Part shown: positions 42,162 through 52,312 of the stretch, piece by piece
Numbering within the stretch: position 1 is the stretch's first letter
Layout of the letters: every line of letters begins with the position of its first letter
DNA from: Amyelois transitella
Lineage: Eukaryota > Arthropoda > Insecta > Lepidoptera > Pyralidae
DNA: 64,000 bases
Reading direction: 5' to 3'
NCBI RefSeq assembly: GCF_032362555.1
Contig: NC_083536.1
Location: forward strand, 1,116,001 to 1,180,000
The notes under the pieces: model-generated
What the model saw: the letters and a program-made list of their open reading frames with translations, nothing else
Told to the model about the DNA's origin: nothing
Database searches by the model: none
Program-made: the position numbers and the translations under genes

Positions 42162-42500
42162 TGTAGTATAGGTATCACTTAAGATATAATAAATTAAATA
42201 TTAAAGACATTGGTTATATTATGATGTCATAGTTTGGAATGCATGCAAGTCCTTATAAGGCATAGTTGATAAAACATTATTGTTTATATTTAAGATCCGT
42301 ACATCGGAATGTTAGGTACTCTTTTGAGGCACCGCTATTTGAATTAATATTTTATTTTATTATTAAATGTAAACATCCAACCACCCACTTAGGAGGGTGA
42401 CGTGTATTACTAGTATATAAGTTCCCTTATAATCAAATAAAAGTTAGTTACAACACAGCTCGTACTTGTTTTACTTGTGTCCCGATCACCCATCAACACA
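42162..42500 (+). repeat. gypsy-2 3' LTR
   Basis: Identical by eye to 36053-36391. The purine run GGTGGAGA just upstream (about 42154-42161) is the likely polypurine tract. Confidence 0.95.
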
Positions 42501-42600
42501 CTTCTTCCAAGTATTCAAAGATCTCGTATTCATTAGCCATACCAAACGTTGTTTTATATATATCACGTAAACAAACACCTTCAACAACGTAACTAACACA
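42501..42600 (-). pseudogene. Possible interrupted short reading frame at the gypsy-2 site
   Basis: Minus-strand translation reads VVEGVCLRDIYKTTFGMANE followed by YEIFEYLEE, and skipping gypsy-2 it continues as DDHEDSVL (36052-36029). It may be a piece of an older gene or element broken by gypsy-2. No family recognised; short enough to be chance. Confidence 0.25.
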
Positions 42601-42699
42601 GTGAACACTTTATGCTTACTTATTTCAACTCTCATAAGTTTTTCAAGTGGTTTGTAAGCATTGAAGGAATCACACTCAATATGAAAAAAGTTTTGTTTC

Positions 42700-43060
42700 C
42701 ATGGCATCCGACCAACTTTTTCAAGATCGCAAAAATTGACGTAATAACAATATTACTAGTTGTCAAATAACGGCTTATAGTACGAAATTGAATGAACGTT
42801 TCGTTGTGACGTCATCAAAACTGCTAAGAAATGTAAGCTTAAAGTAATATTGTTTTCTAAGTGTCATGGTACAAATTTCAAAAGTAATATTGAAACAATA
42901 CTGCTACAAGACATTATGGTAAGCCTGATGTTGTTTTTAGTGCAAACTTTACACCGTTGAGATTTTCTATTCGGAATGAGTTTTGGCATATATAAGTAAA
43001 CGTAAAGGGTTACTATTAAGGCTTTGCCTTTGTGAAGTATGCGGTATAATGCTCAATATA
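42700..43060 (-). pseudogene. piggyBac transposase, C-terminal Cys-rich remnant
   Basis: Minus-strand frames contain RNRKSQRCKVCTKNNIR and, after frameshifts, a cysteine/histidine-containing end (near 42860), resembling the cysteine-rich end of piggyBac transposases. It continues the piggyBac gene at 47657-48480 across the mariner-1 insertion. Heavily decayed. Confidence 0.55.
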
Positions 43061-43237
43061 GGAGGGCGACAGTGAAAGTTTTTAGAACTGGCCATTTGTT
43101 ATTTATATACTTAATAAAAAAAATAATTCGGATATCAAAAATGGAACTCTTTAGCAATAATAATGAGTAAAAATTTCATTCAATCGTTATTATTTTAGCA
43201 ATTTGGCGGCAAAGTGAAAATAATTCGTGCCAAAAAT

Positions 43238-44112
43238 ATGAATTTAACGCAAGAAAATTTTCGTGCAATGATTTTTTATGACTTTCGGTGTAAGTTAACT
43301 CAACAAGTAATTTACAATAGACTTCGATTGGCTATTGATAATGAAGCCCTATCTCGTGCCACTGTTTACAACTGGTTCAATGAATTTAAGCGAGGTCGGT
43401 CTAATCTCACCGATGATCTGCGTGAGGGACGGCCTTCTACGGCGACGACTGAAGAAAACATCAGTGTTGTGCGGCGTATGATAGAGGCTGACAAAAGAGT
43501 TACCTATCAGCAGATTCGGACAAGTCTAGGCATTGGTATGAACCAAATCCATAAAATCCTCCATGAACATTTAGAGGTCAGGAAGCTTTGTGCCTGGTGG
43601 ATACCCCATAATTTGACTGAGGCCCAAAAACTCCGTCGTGTTAATTGGTGCCGTGATATGATTGAAAAATTTAACGGAGGTGACTCAAATGCCGTATCCG
43701 ACATACTTACGGGTGACGAAAGCTGGATTTATTGTTATGATCCAGAAACTAAAAGGCAGTCAGCCCATCGAGGAGTTGCCCACAAAAGTGAAGAGAGGTC
43801 GAAGTGTGGGAAAAAAGATGGTGGCTTCGTTCTTCGGAAGGACATGCCATTACGCAACAATGCTTTAGAGGATCAAAAAACAGTTAATGCAGAGTGGTAC
43901 ACCAATATTTGTTTGCCACTTGTCTTTGAAAAAGTTCGGGAGAAACGACCTCGTAGCAGAATCCTCCTTCATCACGACAACGCCTCGGCGCACACCGCCA
44001 GGCGAACCATCTACTTTTTAGAGACATCAAATGTGGAATTACTAGGTCACCCGCCATACAGCCCCGACCTTGCACCTTGTGATTTCTATTTATTCCCCAA
44101 AATAAAAGAAAA
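43238..44112 (+). pseudogene. mariner-1 transposase, N-terminal and core part
   Basis: ATG at 43238. HTH region (TYQQIRTSLGIGMNQIHKIL), then D in LTGDESWIYCYDP, D in LLHHDNASAHTA, and D in YSPDLAPCDFYLFP (D,D34D). Between about 43757 and 43862 the frame is wrong: the correct protein (IEELPTKVKRGRSVGKKM) is in the next frame, and two compensating indels restore the original frame. The frame then stops shortly after the RTE insertion at 44113. The C-terminus is at 47417-47582. Confidence 0.85.
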
Positions 44113-44292
44113 TCTGCCAATCTAAGGTCTGCCGCGCCGATGGATGCATGGCTAGGGGCGAGCCTAGTCTCGAGCGTGCCACTTCCGCCATGGGGTTGGG
44201 CGACCCCCAGGTAATGGCTAGCCTTACCCTGGCATGCGGGGCTCTGCTGGGGCGGACAAAATTTTTCCCTAGCGTCTCGTGGGAATCGCATT

Positions 44293-45249
44293 ATGAACCT
44301 TAAAAAGCATATAAATGGCGGCGATGGTGTCCGCACCCCATCACGTCTCGTTCCCGGCGGGAGCGGTATGCGGTCTGCTGAAAGCCGCTTTGCGACGATG
44401 AATGTAAGAGGAGGAATGAAGGATAAGATTGAGGAAGTATGCCAGATGATGGATGAAAGACGTTTGGATGTGTTGTGCGTGAATGAAACGAAGCGGAAAG
44501 GATGCGACGCGACGCAGCACGGCCCTTACACGGCGTATTGGTCTGGAATTTCCAGTACCAGCCGAGGCTGTCAAGGGGTCGGTCTAATTCTTTCTGCACG
44601 AATGGCTGAGTGCGTGAATGAGTATGAGTGTGTCAGCCCTCGTCTTCTATGGATTAGGCTGAAAGTTGGAATCACTCGGATCTTCGTTCTAGGTGTTTAT
44701 GCACCTTGGGATGTGGGTTCGAGGGGTACAACATCAGCAAAAAGCGAAAACGAGGAGTTCTGGAATAGTGTAAGAGAAGTATTGAAAGTTACCAAGCCAA
44801 ATGAGAAGATTATTATGTTAGGTGATTTTAATGGATGGGTGGGTGTAAAGCGTGATGGATATGAAAAGGTGCTTGGTGCGTTTGGTGACGAAAAGGTGAA
44901 TGATAATGGAAGAAGTGTATTAGAAATTTGTCTAGAGTGGGATCTTTTTGTGTCGAACTCAATGTTTCAACATAAAGAGATCCACACCTACACAAGAGTG
45001 GAAGGTATTTTAAAAAGTATGATAGACTTTGTGATTGTAGATGAAAGATTGAAGAACAAAGTGCTGGATACCCGTGCATATCGCGGTGCTGGCATTGACT
45101 CGGACCATTTACTGGTGATATCCCGGATAAGGGGTATCTTCAATCGCTGGCGGCACAGGGTAAGGGAGCAAACCAGCGCTTTGGAAAGAGTAAAAGTAGA
45201 AAATTTGCAAGATATGGATGTAGGTAAGAGGTATATATCAATAGACTGA
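44293..45249 (+). CDS. RTE endonuclease domain (5' half of ORF2)
   Basis: 318 residues with the catalytic motifs of the apurinic-type nuclease: FATMNVRGGM, CVNETKRKG near 62 (metal-binding E), LGDFNGWVG near 175 (D, N) and IDSDHLLV near 268 (D, H). All key residues are present. The frame runs out at 45249, while the next frame continues YINRLKDEFEDLDE into the RT, so an indel near 45236 split what was one protein. It nicks target DNA for target-primed reverse transcription in the nucleus. Confidence 0.9.
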   Translation: MNLKKHINGGDGVRTPSRLVPGGSGMRSAESRFATMNVRGGMKDKIEEVCQMMDERRLDVLCVNETKRKGCDATQHGPYTAYWSGISSTSRGCQGVGLILSARMAECVNEYECVSPRLLWIRLKVGITRIFVLGVYAPWDVGSRGTTSAKSENEEFWNSVREVLKVTKPNEKIIMLGDFNGWVGVKRDGYEKVLGAFGDEKVNDNGRSVLEICLEWDLFVSNSMFQHKEIHTYTRVEGILKSMIDFVIVDERLKNKVLDTRAYRGAGIDSDHLLVISRIRGIFNRWRHRVREQTSALERVKVENLQDMDVGKRYISID

Positions 45250-45275
45250 AGGATGAATTTGAAGATTTAGATGAA

Positions 45276-47396
45276 ATGAGCGATATTGAAGATGGATGGA
45301 AGGAATTTAAAGAAAGAATTGTGAAAGTAGCTGTTGAAGTGTGTGGTGTAAGTAGAAGAAGGAAAGGAAAAAATCACAAAAATGCGTGGATGAGTAAAGA
45401 TGTGCAAGAACTTGTGCGATTAAAGAAGAAAGCATGGCTGGATTTGTTAGCAGCAAAAGCTAACTTAAGAATGCAAGAGGTTATAGATGAAGATGTGAAT
45501 GAAGCACGTAAGGAATATAAGAAAATGAAAGATTTGGTTAAGAAAGCTGTGATTAGAAAGAAAGAAGAGTATAAAGAGGATTTTGATAAAAGGCTATCAG
45601 AAGACTTTCAGTCAAATCTGAAAGTATTCTGGAAATCCGTAAGGTCAGCCCGAGGAAATACTATAACCAGAGAGCTGACTAGGATCAGATGCCAGGATGG
45701 TAGCGTTGTGAAAGGAGAAGAATGTGTACTAAAGATATGGAAGGACTATTTTGAAAGTTTATTTGAAAAAAAGGAAGGAAATAAGAAAGATTTCTGCTAT
45801 AGCGAAGAAAAAGAGAATGAGATGGAAGGCGAAATTGAAATGTTCGAAATTGTGGAAGCACTTAAGAGTATGAAAGCGGGAAAGGCTGCTGGGTGTGATA
45901 GAGTGTCGGTCGAGATGCTTAAAGCAGGAAAAGGCGTAGTAGCTAGTCAGTTGTACTGCCTTTTCAATTTGTGTTGGAGAAGCGGCCGAGTACCAAAAGA
46001 TTGGTGTAAGGCTGTTATCGTGCCACTTTACAAAGGAAAAGGGTCACAGCTGGACTGCAAAAATTATCGTGGTATAAGCCTGCTTAGCGTCGTCGGCAAA
46101 TTGTATGCTAAGGTATTGATTAATAGAGTCAGGAATGAAACTGATGACAAAATATGGGATGCTCAAGCGGGATTTCGAAAGGGAATGGGATGTACTGATC
46201 AGGTCTTTTCCTTGCGGTGCATAGCCGAAAAGTTTTTGGCCAAGAGTCAAAAAGTCTATTGCACATTCGTAGATCTGGAAAAGGCCTATGACAGAGTTGA
46301 GAGGAATGAATTGTGGTCAGCACTTTCTATGCATGGGGTGAGCAGTCTCTTAATACGAGCACTGAAATCCTTATATGAGGATTCGAGTGCTTGTGTCAGG
46401 ATAAACGGAGCGCACACTGAGTGGTTTAAGATTGAGAAAGGCGTTAGGCAAGGATGTGTTGCGTCACCGTGGCTGTTCAACCTATTTATGGATAGCTGTT
46501 TGACAGATTTGAAAGAGTCTAAAAGTGGATTAAGGATGAATGAGTTACTCGTCAAATGTCTGCTCTATGCCGACGATCAGGTTATACTGGCGTCATCAGC
46601 GGAGGAGTTACAGGAGATGGTAAACTGTATGCATGAAGCTTTAAAAGAGAAAGGAATGAAAGTGAACGTAAGTAAAACTAAAACACTGGTTTTTGAAATG
46701 GAGAAAGAAATGACAGCATGTAATATTTTGATTGGAGGAGAAAAAGTGGAGCAAGTGAAAGAGTTTGTATATCTAGGATCAAAGTTTACATCAGATGGCA
46801 AGTATGATAGTGATATTGAAAGGAGAGTGAACGCGGGGAACATGGTGAATGGAGCTTTGCATGCCTTTATGAGCAGTCAGAAACTATCCAAAAAGGCTCG
46901 ACTGGCTGTGCACAGGGGCGTGTTGGTCCCGACATTAATGTATGGGAGTGAAAGTTGGGTATGGCAAAAGAAGCATGAAAGCAGAATAAATGCAGTGGAA
47001 ATGAGAGCGTTAAGGAGTATGATGGGTGTGAAATTGAGTGACAGGATAAGGAACAGCGTGATAAGGGAATGTTGTGATGTGAAAGAAGATGTAGTTACAG
47101 GAATAGAAAAGGGTATGTTAAGATGGTTCGGTCATGTGGAGAGGATGAATGAAAGCAGGTTGACTAAGCAGATATACAAGGAGAGTGTGGAGGGAAAGTT
47201 CGGAGTGGGAAGACCTAGACGAACGTATCTTGATCAAATTAAGGACGTCCTGGTAAAGGGTCAGGTCAAAAGTACCCGAAACCGCCGAGCTTGTATGAAG
47301 AGAGTTATGAATGTGGACGAAGCGAAAGAAGTATGCAGAGATCGTGGCAAGTGGAAAGAGGTAGTCTCTGCCTACCCCTCCGGGAAAGAGGCGTGA
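45276..47396 (+). CDS. RTE reverse transcriptase (3' half of ORF2)
   Basis: 706 residues. Blocks: AVIVPLYKGKGSQLDCKNYR, ISLLSVVGKLYAKVL, QAGFRKGMGCTDQVF, FVDLEKAYDRV, GVRQGCVASPWLFNLF, the catalytic YADDQVIL near 430, and FVYLGSKFTSDG. The C-terminal part (LMYGSESWVW, MLRWFGHVERM, GRPRRTYLDQI) is typical of RTE elements. Ends GKEA, with the 3' tail right behind. The last about 520 bases recur at 53504-54028. Confidence 0.92.
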   Translation: MSDIEDGWKEFKERIVKVAVEVCGVSRRRKGKNHKNAWMSKDVQELVRLKKKAWLDLLAAKANLRMQEVIDEDVNEARKEYKKMKDLVKKAVIRKKEEYKEDFDKRLSEDFQSNLKVFWKSVRSARGNTITRELTRIRCQDGSVVKGEECVLKIWKDYFESLFEKKEGNKKDFCYSEEKENEMEGEIEMFEIVEALKSMKAGKAAGCDRVSVEMLKAGKGVVASQLYCLFNLCWRSGRVPKDWCKAVIVPLYKGKGSQLDCKNYRGISLLSVVGKLYAKVLINRVRNETDDKIWDAQAGFRKGMGCTDQVFSLRCIAEKFLAKSQKVYCTFVDLEKAYDRVERNELWSALSMHGVSSLLIRALKSLYEDSSACVRINGAHTEWFKIEKGVRQGCVASPWLFNLFMDSCLTDLKESKSGLRMNELLVKCLLYADDQVILASSAEELQEMVNCMHEALKEKGMKVNVSKTKTLVFEMEKEMTACNILIGGEKVEQVKEFVYLGSKFTSDGKYDSDIERRVNAGNMVNGALHAFMSSQKLSKKARLAVHRGVLVPTLMYGSESWVWQKKHESRINAVEMRALRSMMGVKLSDRIRNSVIRECCDVKEDVVTGIEKGMLRWFGHVERMNESRLTKQIYKESVEGKFGVGRPRRTYLDQIKDVLVKGQVKSTRNRRACMKRVMNVDEAKEVCRDRGKWKEVVSAYPSGKEA

Positions 47397-47416
47397 TTTT
47401 ATGTATGTATGTATGT

Positions 47417-47582
47417 AATAAAAGAAAAACTTCGCGGTAAACGTTTTGTGAACGCTGAGGAAGCAGTCACTGCGTTTGAAAGGGCCGTCGAAGAGACACC
47501 TAAGGAAGAGTGGGCAAGGTGCTTCTCCCAATGGTTCCATCGGATGCAGCGATGTATTGACGTAAAGGGACACTATTTTTAA
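47417..47582 (+). pseudogene. mariner-1 transposase C-terminus
   Basis: Resumes KEKLRGKRFVNAEEAVTAFE and ends at GHYF, the conserved mariner terminus, with TAA at 47580-47582. Joined to 44112 across one copy of the RTE target duplication it is in frame. Confidence 0.9.
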
Positions 47583-47656
47583 AAGATATAATAAAACTAA
47601 TATTATAGTAGAATGCTCAGTTTTTGATTTTCTAAAAACTTTCAGTTTCACCCTCG

Positions 47657-48800
47657 TATCAGCTGGCGGTTTATGTTTGCCTATAAGTTGCCGTATCACA
47701 TTCAACTGGAATTGCGCTAAATCAAGTTTTGGCATGCTTAAGGCGTTGTAAATAAAAAAATAATTTAATAAATGCATGTCGAAAATATGGAATCCTAGCT
47801 TTTTGTGCCATTTAACAGTCTTTCTCATAATCGTTAATGAGCTTATCATCATATCTTTTCTATCAACTGATCCCATATTTTTACTATAATCGATCACACA
47901 CTTAGGCTTCATTTTCGGTAGACCGGTAACGTGATAGATTTTTTCAGATGGCACAATTTTAGTGTCGTGAACTGTACTTAACATTATAACATTTTTTTTG
48001 TCTTTCCTTTTAATGCCATAAGCGAGCTACAGTAATAGGAATCCACTTCGCCTTTCCATTTTTTTTTTAAATTTTGGCATACTACGCCTAGATACTTTAG
48101 CCGTGCCACATGCGTAAGTTTTCTTATTTTTTTAATACTTCCACAGTGAAGGACTACTGTACCAGTTGTCAACATATAAGCACCGGTTACAATCAAAGTA
48201 GTCTTGAAGGATTTTTATTACGACAGACCCACTTTTGGATATCCAATTCCGGAATATCCGCAACATCAGTGGTTGCACCATAATATACTAAAAAGTCCAC
48301 TATGCAGCCAGTTTCAACATCGCATAATACAAAAAGCTTTATGCCAAATCTATTTGGTTTTCTGGGCGCATATTGCTTAAAAACAAGGCGCCCTTTAAAA
48401 GGAACGATACTTTCATCGATACACAAATTTTTGTGAGGAATCAATGATTCTTTATATGAGCCGTTAAATATCAAAAGAGACCAAGTCCAAATAGGTCAAT
48501 TAGGAGAAAATCGACTTTATTTTATTTTTACAGTTTATTGCAGTATCCCTAAATCTCTTTACGATATTTTTAGTCTGTACTTTGTGATTGACATCTTTGT
48601 CGAACATTTTAACAGTGTAAATGAAGCGGATTCTTAATAAAATAATAATTTTGATTGGATATAGGTAACACTTAACAAAATAAGCCAAGTCCACAGGACT
48701 GACTTGTTTTGATAAATTTTGATAGAGGATAATTTGAAAAATGTTTGATATTGTCACTGACAAAGGGCGGACTAAGGTAGCTAGAATACAAAACAACTTG
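47657..48800 (-). pseudogene. piggyBac transposase, main part
   Basis: Minus-strand frames 48474-48193, 48196-47984 and 47984 to about 47660. Key pieces: NLCIDESIVPFKGRLVFKQY (first aspartate), NRFGIKLFVLCDVETG (second), YSKNMGSVDRKDMM (third, the usual NxxMGGVDxxD). An N-terminal part before 48474 is decayed (48817-48500). Two frameshifts at least, plus the mariner-1 insertion at a TA. The C-terminal Cys-rich domain is at 42700-43060. Confidence 0.85.
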
Positions 48801-49260
48801 ACATAAAATAAAAGCAACTATGAGTAGATTTTTTTTTATTTGGAAACTTAAAAAAACAATTAAACAAACACTGAACGCTTACAAGGGAAAAACGGTTTAG
48901 GGGTCTTTGGTAGAGTTGTAAAGTGACCGTCAGGTTATATCTGACCGTGTAATCTGACCGAGCACATAGGATACTTATTCAATTTGACCGTCACTTATTG
49001 TCATTTATTGTCAGCAACGTCAGAAATGTTTTTTTGTACGTAAATTAACTCTTATTAAGTAAAAATCGCAAGTTTAAGAATCATCAAAGCTAATTAAATG
49101 TAGTTCATTGCAACACAGTAGTAATTTAATCGAGTTAACATCACTGTTTAATAAAAAATTCAGTTTGTTGATTAAATAAAATAAAAATCTGCAAAAAAAA
49201 ATTTTGTATATTTTAAATAATCATTGCCATATACTTATTTTACATTTGGTACATTTTAAT

Positions 49261-51237
49261 TCAGTCATCTTTGTCTGATAATTCTATTTGACTCTCTCCT
49301 TCGTCTTCATCCTCTTCGTCTACTTCGCTTTCTCTACCAACAACAAAGTCCAATTCAGTGTCTGAATAATCTTCAGTGTTATTTTCCACGTCTTCTAAAT
49401 ATTTTAAATTTTGCCTCACTGTGATGAGTTTACGAACGCGATCCTGTTGAAGTCTGTTTCTGGACTTAGTGTGTGTGTTCTCCAATTTCTTTCCGCAGCT
49501 GCTGAACTTGGCGGAACGCTTAGTACTCTATAAGCGATAGTAAATAATTTTTGTGTAGATGCGAAACTCTGCCACCACAAATGAGGGGCTAACGGTTCAG
49601 TTGTTACCCATGCAGAATGTCACTTGCCAAAGTACCCGGTTTTTGTTCTAAATTCGGCTGCATTCGTCATTATAGCCACAGGATCCTTACCAAGAAATCG
49701 CGCTTGGTCATATATAAAATTGTTGGCCACGGCTTCTAGGTCATCGTTCAAGCCCGAACCCATAAACTTAGGATACAATATATTAGCAGCTAAGTGAATT
49801 GGTCGAAGGCAAAAGTCCCTCCGTTTTGTAATTGCCTGTCTGATAACATGTTTTTCTTGGTCTTCAAATATTGTTGAGGATTGAAGTCCATCTTCAACAG
49901 ACGCTTCTAACTTCATAAACATGGCAGGAACTTTTGAGACTCTTGTATTATCAGAATCGGACTTTGTTATTGCATCTGCAATAGGTTTCAAAACTTTAAT
50001 GATATTCTTCACGAAATTCCATATATCATCGTCAAGTAAAGCAATCATGATGTTATTCTCTATATTTATTTCGTCAGGAACAGCAAGTGCCTTCAAAGCG
50101 TCTTGATTATAATCGAATGACTGCAGGGATATAACAACACTGTTCCATCTTGTTTTGCATTGAAGTTTTAGTGATTGCTTTAAATTTCCGTAAAGTGTGG
50201 CTTGTATTTTCTCAAAATATGATAAAGCTCTGTGTTTATTTTTCACATATTTTATAATCTTTGTTACCTTGTCAACTGTATTTTTTATAGTAGGCAATTT
50301 ATCAATATCTTTAAAGATTAAATTTAGAGCATGAGCCACACATCCAATGCAAGCTATATTCGGATATTTGGTTTGAATAAGTCGCCATGCTGCTTTCATG
50401 TTTTTTGCATTATCAGTGATTAATGCTACAATTTTGGCGGGCTCAACCTCTTCTATAACTTTTGATATTTCAGAACTCAAATATTCAGCTGTTTCCTTTT
50501 CACATTCCGGGTATACACATTTAAAGAATATGGGTTTTGGTGTAGAAATAATGCAATTTATAACACCTTTCCCGTTAATATTTGTCCACCCATCTATTAT
50601 AATGGATACAGCAGCAGACTTTCGTATCTCTTCATCAATCTGATTTTTAAGTCTAGAATATTCTGCGTCCAATAATTTGTTACTCAAACAATATCTTGAA
50701 GGTGGTTGATAGTCAGAATTCAGAGACTTTAAAGCCTTCTTCCAGTACTTTGATTCAAGTAGGTGTAGTGGTGCTCCAGATGCATATAAAGCCCTTGCAA
50801 TGTCTGCGTCGATATCGTCTTTCTTAATTAGAGCACTGGTGCTTTCGTCGGCTAATTTATCAATAACGTTAGAGGAAGATTCGGTATGATCAAACGAAAA
50901 TCGCGTATTGTCATCACAGGAAACCATGTTTGAATTCTCCGAGTCGATGCCAAAAGATGTACTTGGTTTTGGACTTGGGCTCAATGAATCCCTTGAAGCC
51001 TGCAGACTTTTTTCTTTAGGCAATTCTTTAGATGACGATTTCTTCGTAAATCTTTTTTTTTATATCAATAGGACACTTTTTACATTTTGTGATGGGTAGC
51101 ACCATCCGCGTTGCATGCGAATTTCTGTATTCAGTGTTGCAATGAATGCAAATCACATGTTTTTTTTGGTCCACACTACCAATAACTTGATACTGGTCCC
51201 AAATTTTACCCGCGTGTTTGGGCATTTTATCAATCAA
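49261..51237 (-). pseudogene. hAT transposase with BED finger, frameshifted
   Basis: 51237-51028: BED-type zinc finger (KIWDQYQVIGSVDQKKHVIC, CNTEYRNSH). 51023-49620: RNase-H-like core with SIIIDGWTN (D), ALITDNAKNMKAA (D), CVAHALNLI and KTRWNSV. Then, in other frames, the dimerisation region (WVTTEPLAPHLWWQS; PPSSAAAERNW near 49520-49490) and an acidic C-terminus ending at 49261. Frames break near 51025, 49620 and 49490. Nuclear cut-and-paste enzyme; this copy is inactive. Confidence 0.85.
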
Positions 51238-52054
51238 ATGGCGAAAACAAATGTGGCACGCGCGTCTGTTTTTCGTAATAGTTCGAAATGAGTGCCTGCG
51301 TGTCTCACTTGGGAATGTTAAAAAATAATCGATTATGTAAATAATAGATTAAAAATCAATCTTTTTTAAAGTAAAAATCGATTGTGATACGTGATTTTTT
51401 TTTAATTAATAATCGATTTTTATGATCATTCATTTTTTATATTTCATAAATGCACTCCGACATTACGTTTGGTCTTCTGGCTTGGAGCCCGGAACGTGAA
51501 CTGCTAATACTATCATAGCTCCATAATATTACATTAACACCATCTGTGCATTCTTTCTGTGTTTTTAAAACAGTTTAGATGATTCATTTAATCAAACATT
51601 CACTAGATGGAGTTAGTCGATAAACTGTATTTAACCGACATTCAGTTGATATGTAATTCATTATCCGTTGTTGAAACTTCATTTTTCAAACTTGATTGTT
51701 TTAACACTTTAATTTGTGTTGATTATATATAAGAACTTAATGTTTCTGTTGTTTATTTTAAATTAATAAATTTATTGATATAATTTATATGGCGTTTATT
51801 ATGACATTAATTGAAAAATTAGGAAAAAAAAATAATATAAATATAATAAAATCGATTATTTTCTTATGAAAAATCGATTATTTATTAATAGATTTTTCAT
51901 ACTTGAGAAATAAGACTCTTACTTAATGGTGCGTGCGCATATTAATAAATAATGACGTGTGAGAGACTATCGTATTAAACCCTAAGTAATCCGTAGACCA
52001 TGTCGGTTTACAAAGTAAATAGATACCTATCCTTTAATATTCATAAAGATATAA

Positions 52055-52312
52055 CATACATACATATGGTCACGTCTATATCCCTTGCAGGGTAGACAGA
52101 GCCAACAGTCTTGAAAAGACTGAATGGCCACGTTCAGCTATTTGGCTTAATGATAGAATTGAGATTCAACTAGTGACAGGTTGCTAGCCCATCGCCTAAA
52201 AAAGAATCCCAACTTTGTCAGCCTATCCCTTAGTCGCCTTTTACGACATCCATGGGAAAGAGATGGAGTGATCCTATTCTTTTTTGTATTGGTGCCGGGA
52301 ACCACACGGCAC
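52055..52312 (-). mobile_element. SINE-like repeat with RTE-type tail, TSD AAAGATATAA
   Basis: Minus strand starts GTGCCGTGTGGTTCCCGGCA and ends CTACCCTGCAAGGGATATAG, then TATGTATG. AAAGATATAA at 52045-52054 and 52313-52322 is the duplication. The 3' part resembles the RTE end at 47370-47416 (CTGCCTACCCC...GAGGCGTGA, TATG repeats), so RTE machinery probably moves it. Partial copies occur at about 31815-32000, 33900-34085 and 54960-55013. It lies within hAT. Confidence 0.85.

Larger units (their letters stand above)
36053..42500 (+). mobile_element. gypsy-2: intact 412/mdg1-like Ty3/gypsy element
   Basis: LTRs 36053-36391 and 42162-42500, both 339 bases and identical by eye, TGTAGTATAG...CAACACA. 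Target duplication CTTC (36049-36052 and 42501-42504; up to CTTCTTC because the site is repetitive). Order: LTR, primer site, two small ORFs, gag, pol, LTR. All frames are open. Integrase motifs and a gag without zinc knuckles resemble Drosophila 412/mdg1 elements. No env. The youngest element in the window. Confidence 0.95.
44113..47416 (+). mobile_element. RTE-type LINE, full length (3.3 kb)
   Basis: Target duplication AATAAAAGAAAA at 44101-44112 and 47417-47428. A GC-rich 5' UTR (44113-44292), endonuclease frame, RT frame and a short 3' end with TATG repeats (47401-47416). Size and layout are those of a complete RTE. A single frameshift near 45236 separates endonuclease and RT. Confidence 0.92.
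43061..47656 (+). mobile_element. mariner-1, interrupted by an RTE LINE
   Basis: TA at 43059-43060 and 47657-47658. Inverted ends GGAGGGCGACAGTGAAAGTT / CGAGGGTGAAACTGAAAGTT continue TTTAGAA. Without the RTE the element is about 1.28 kb, the usual mariner size. It lies within a piggyBac pseudogene. Confidence 0.9.

Noticed and set aside
44828-45079. Histidine/proline-rich minus-strand frames across the RTE
   Set aside because: Antisense shadows of the RTE endonuclease and RT.
47118-47657. C-terminal two thirds of a 288-residue minus-strand frame
   Set aside because: Only the part above 47657 is piggyBac; the remainder is antisense to mariner-1 and RTE.
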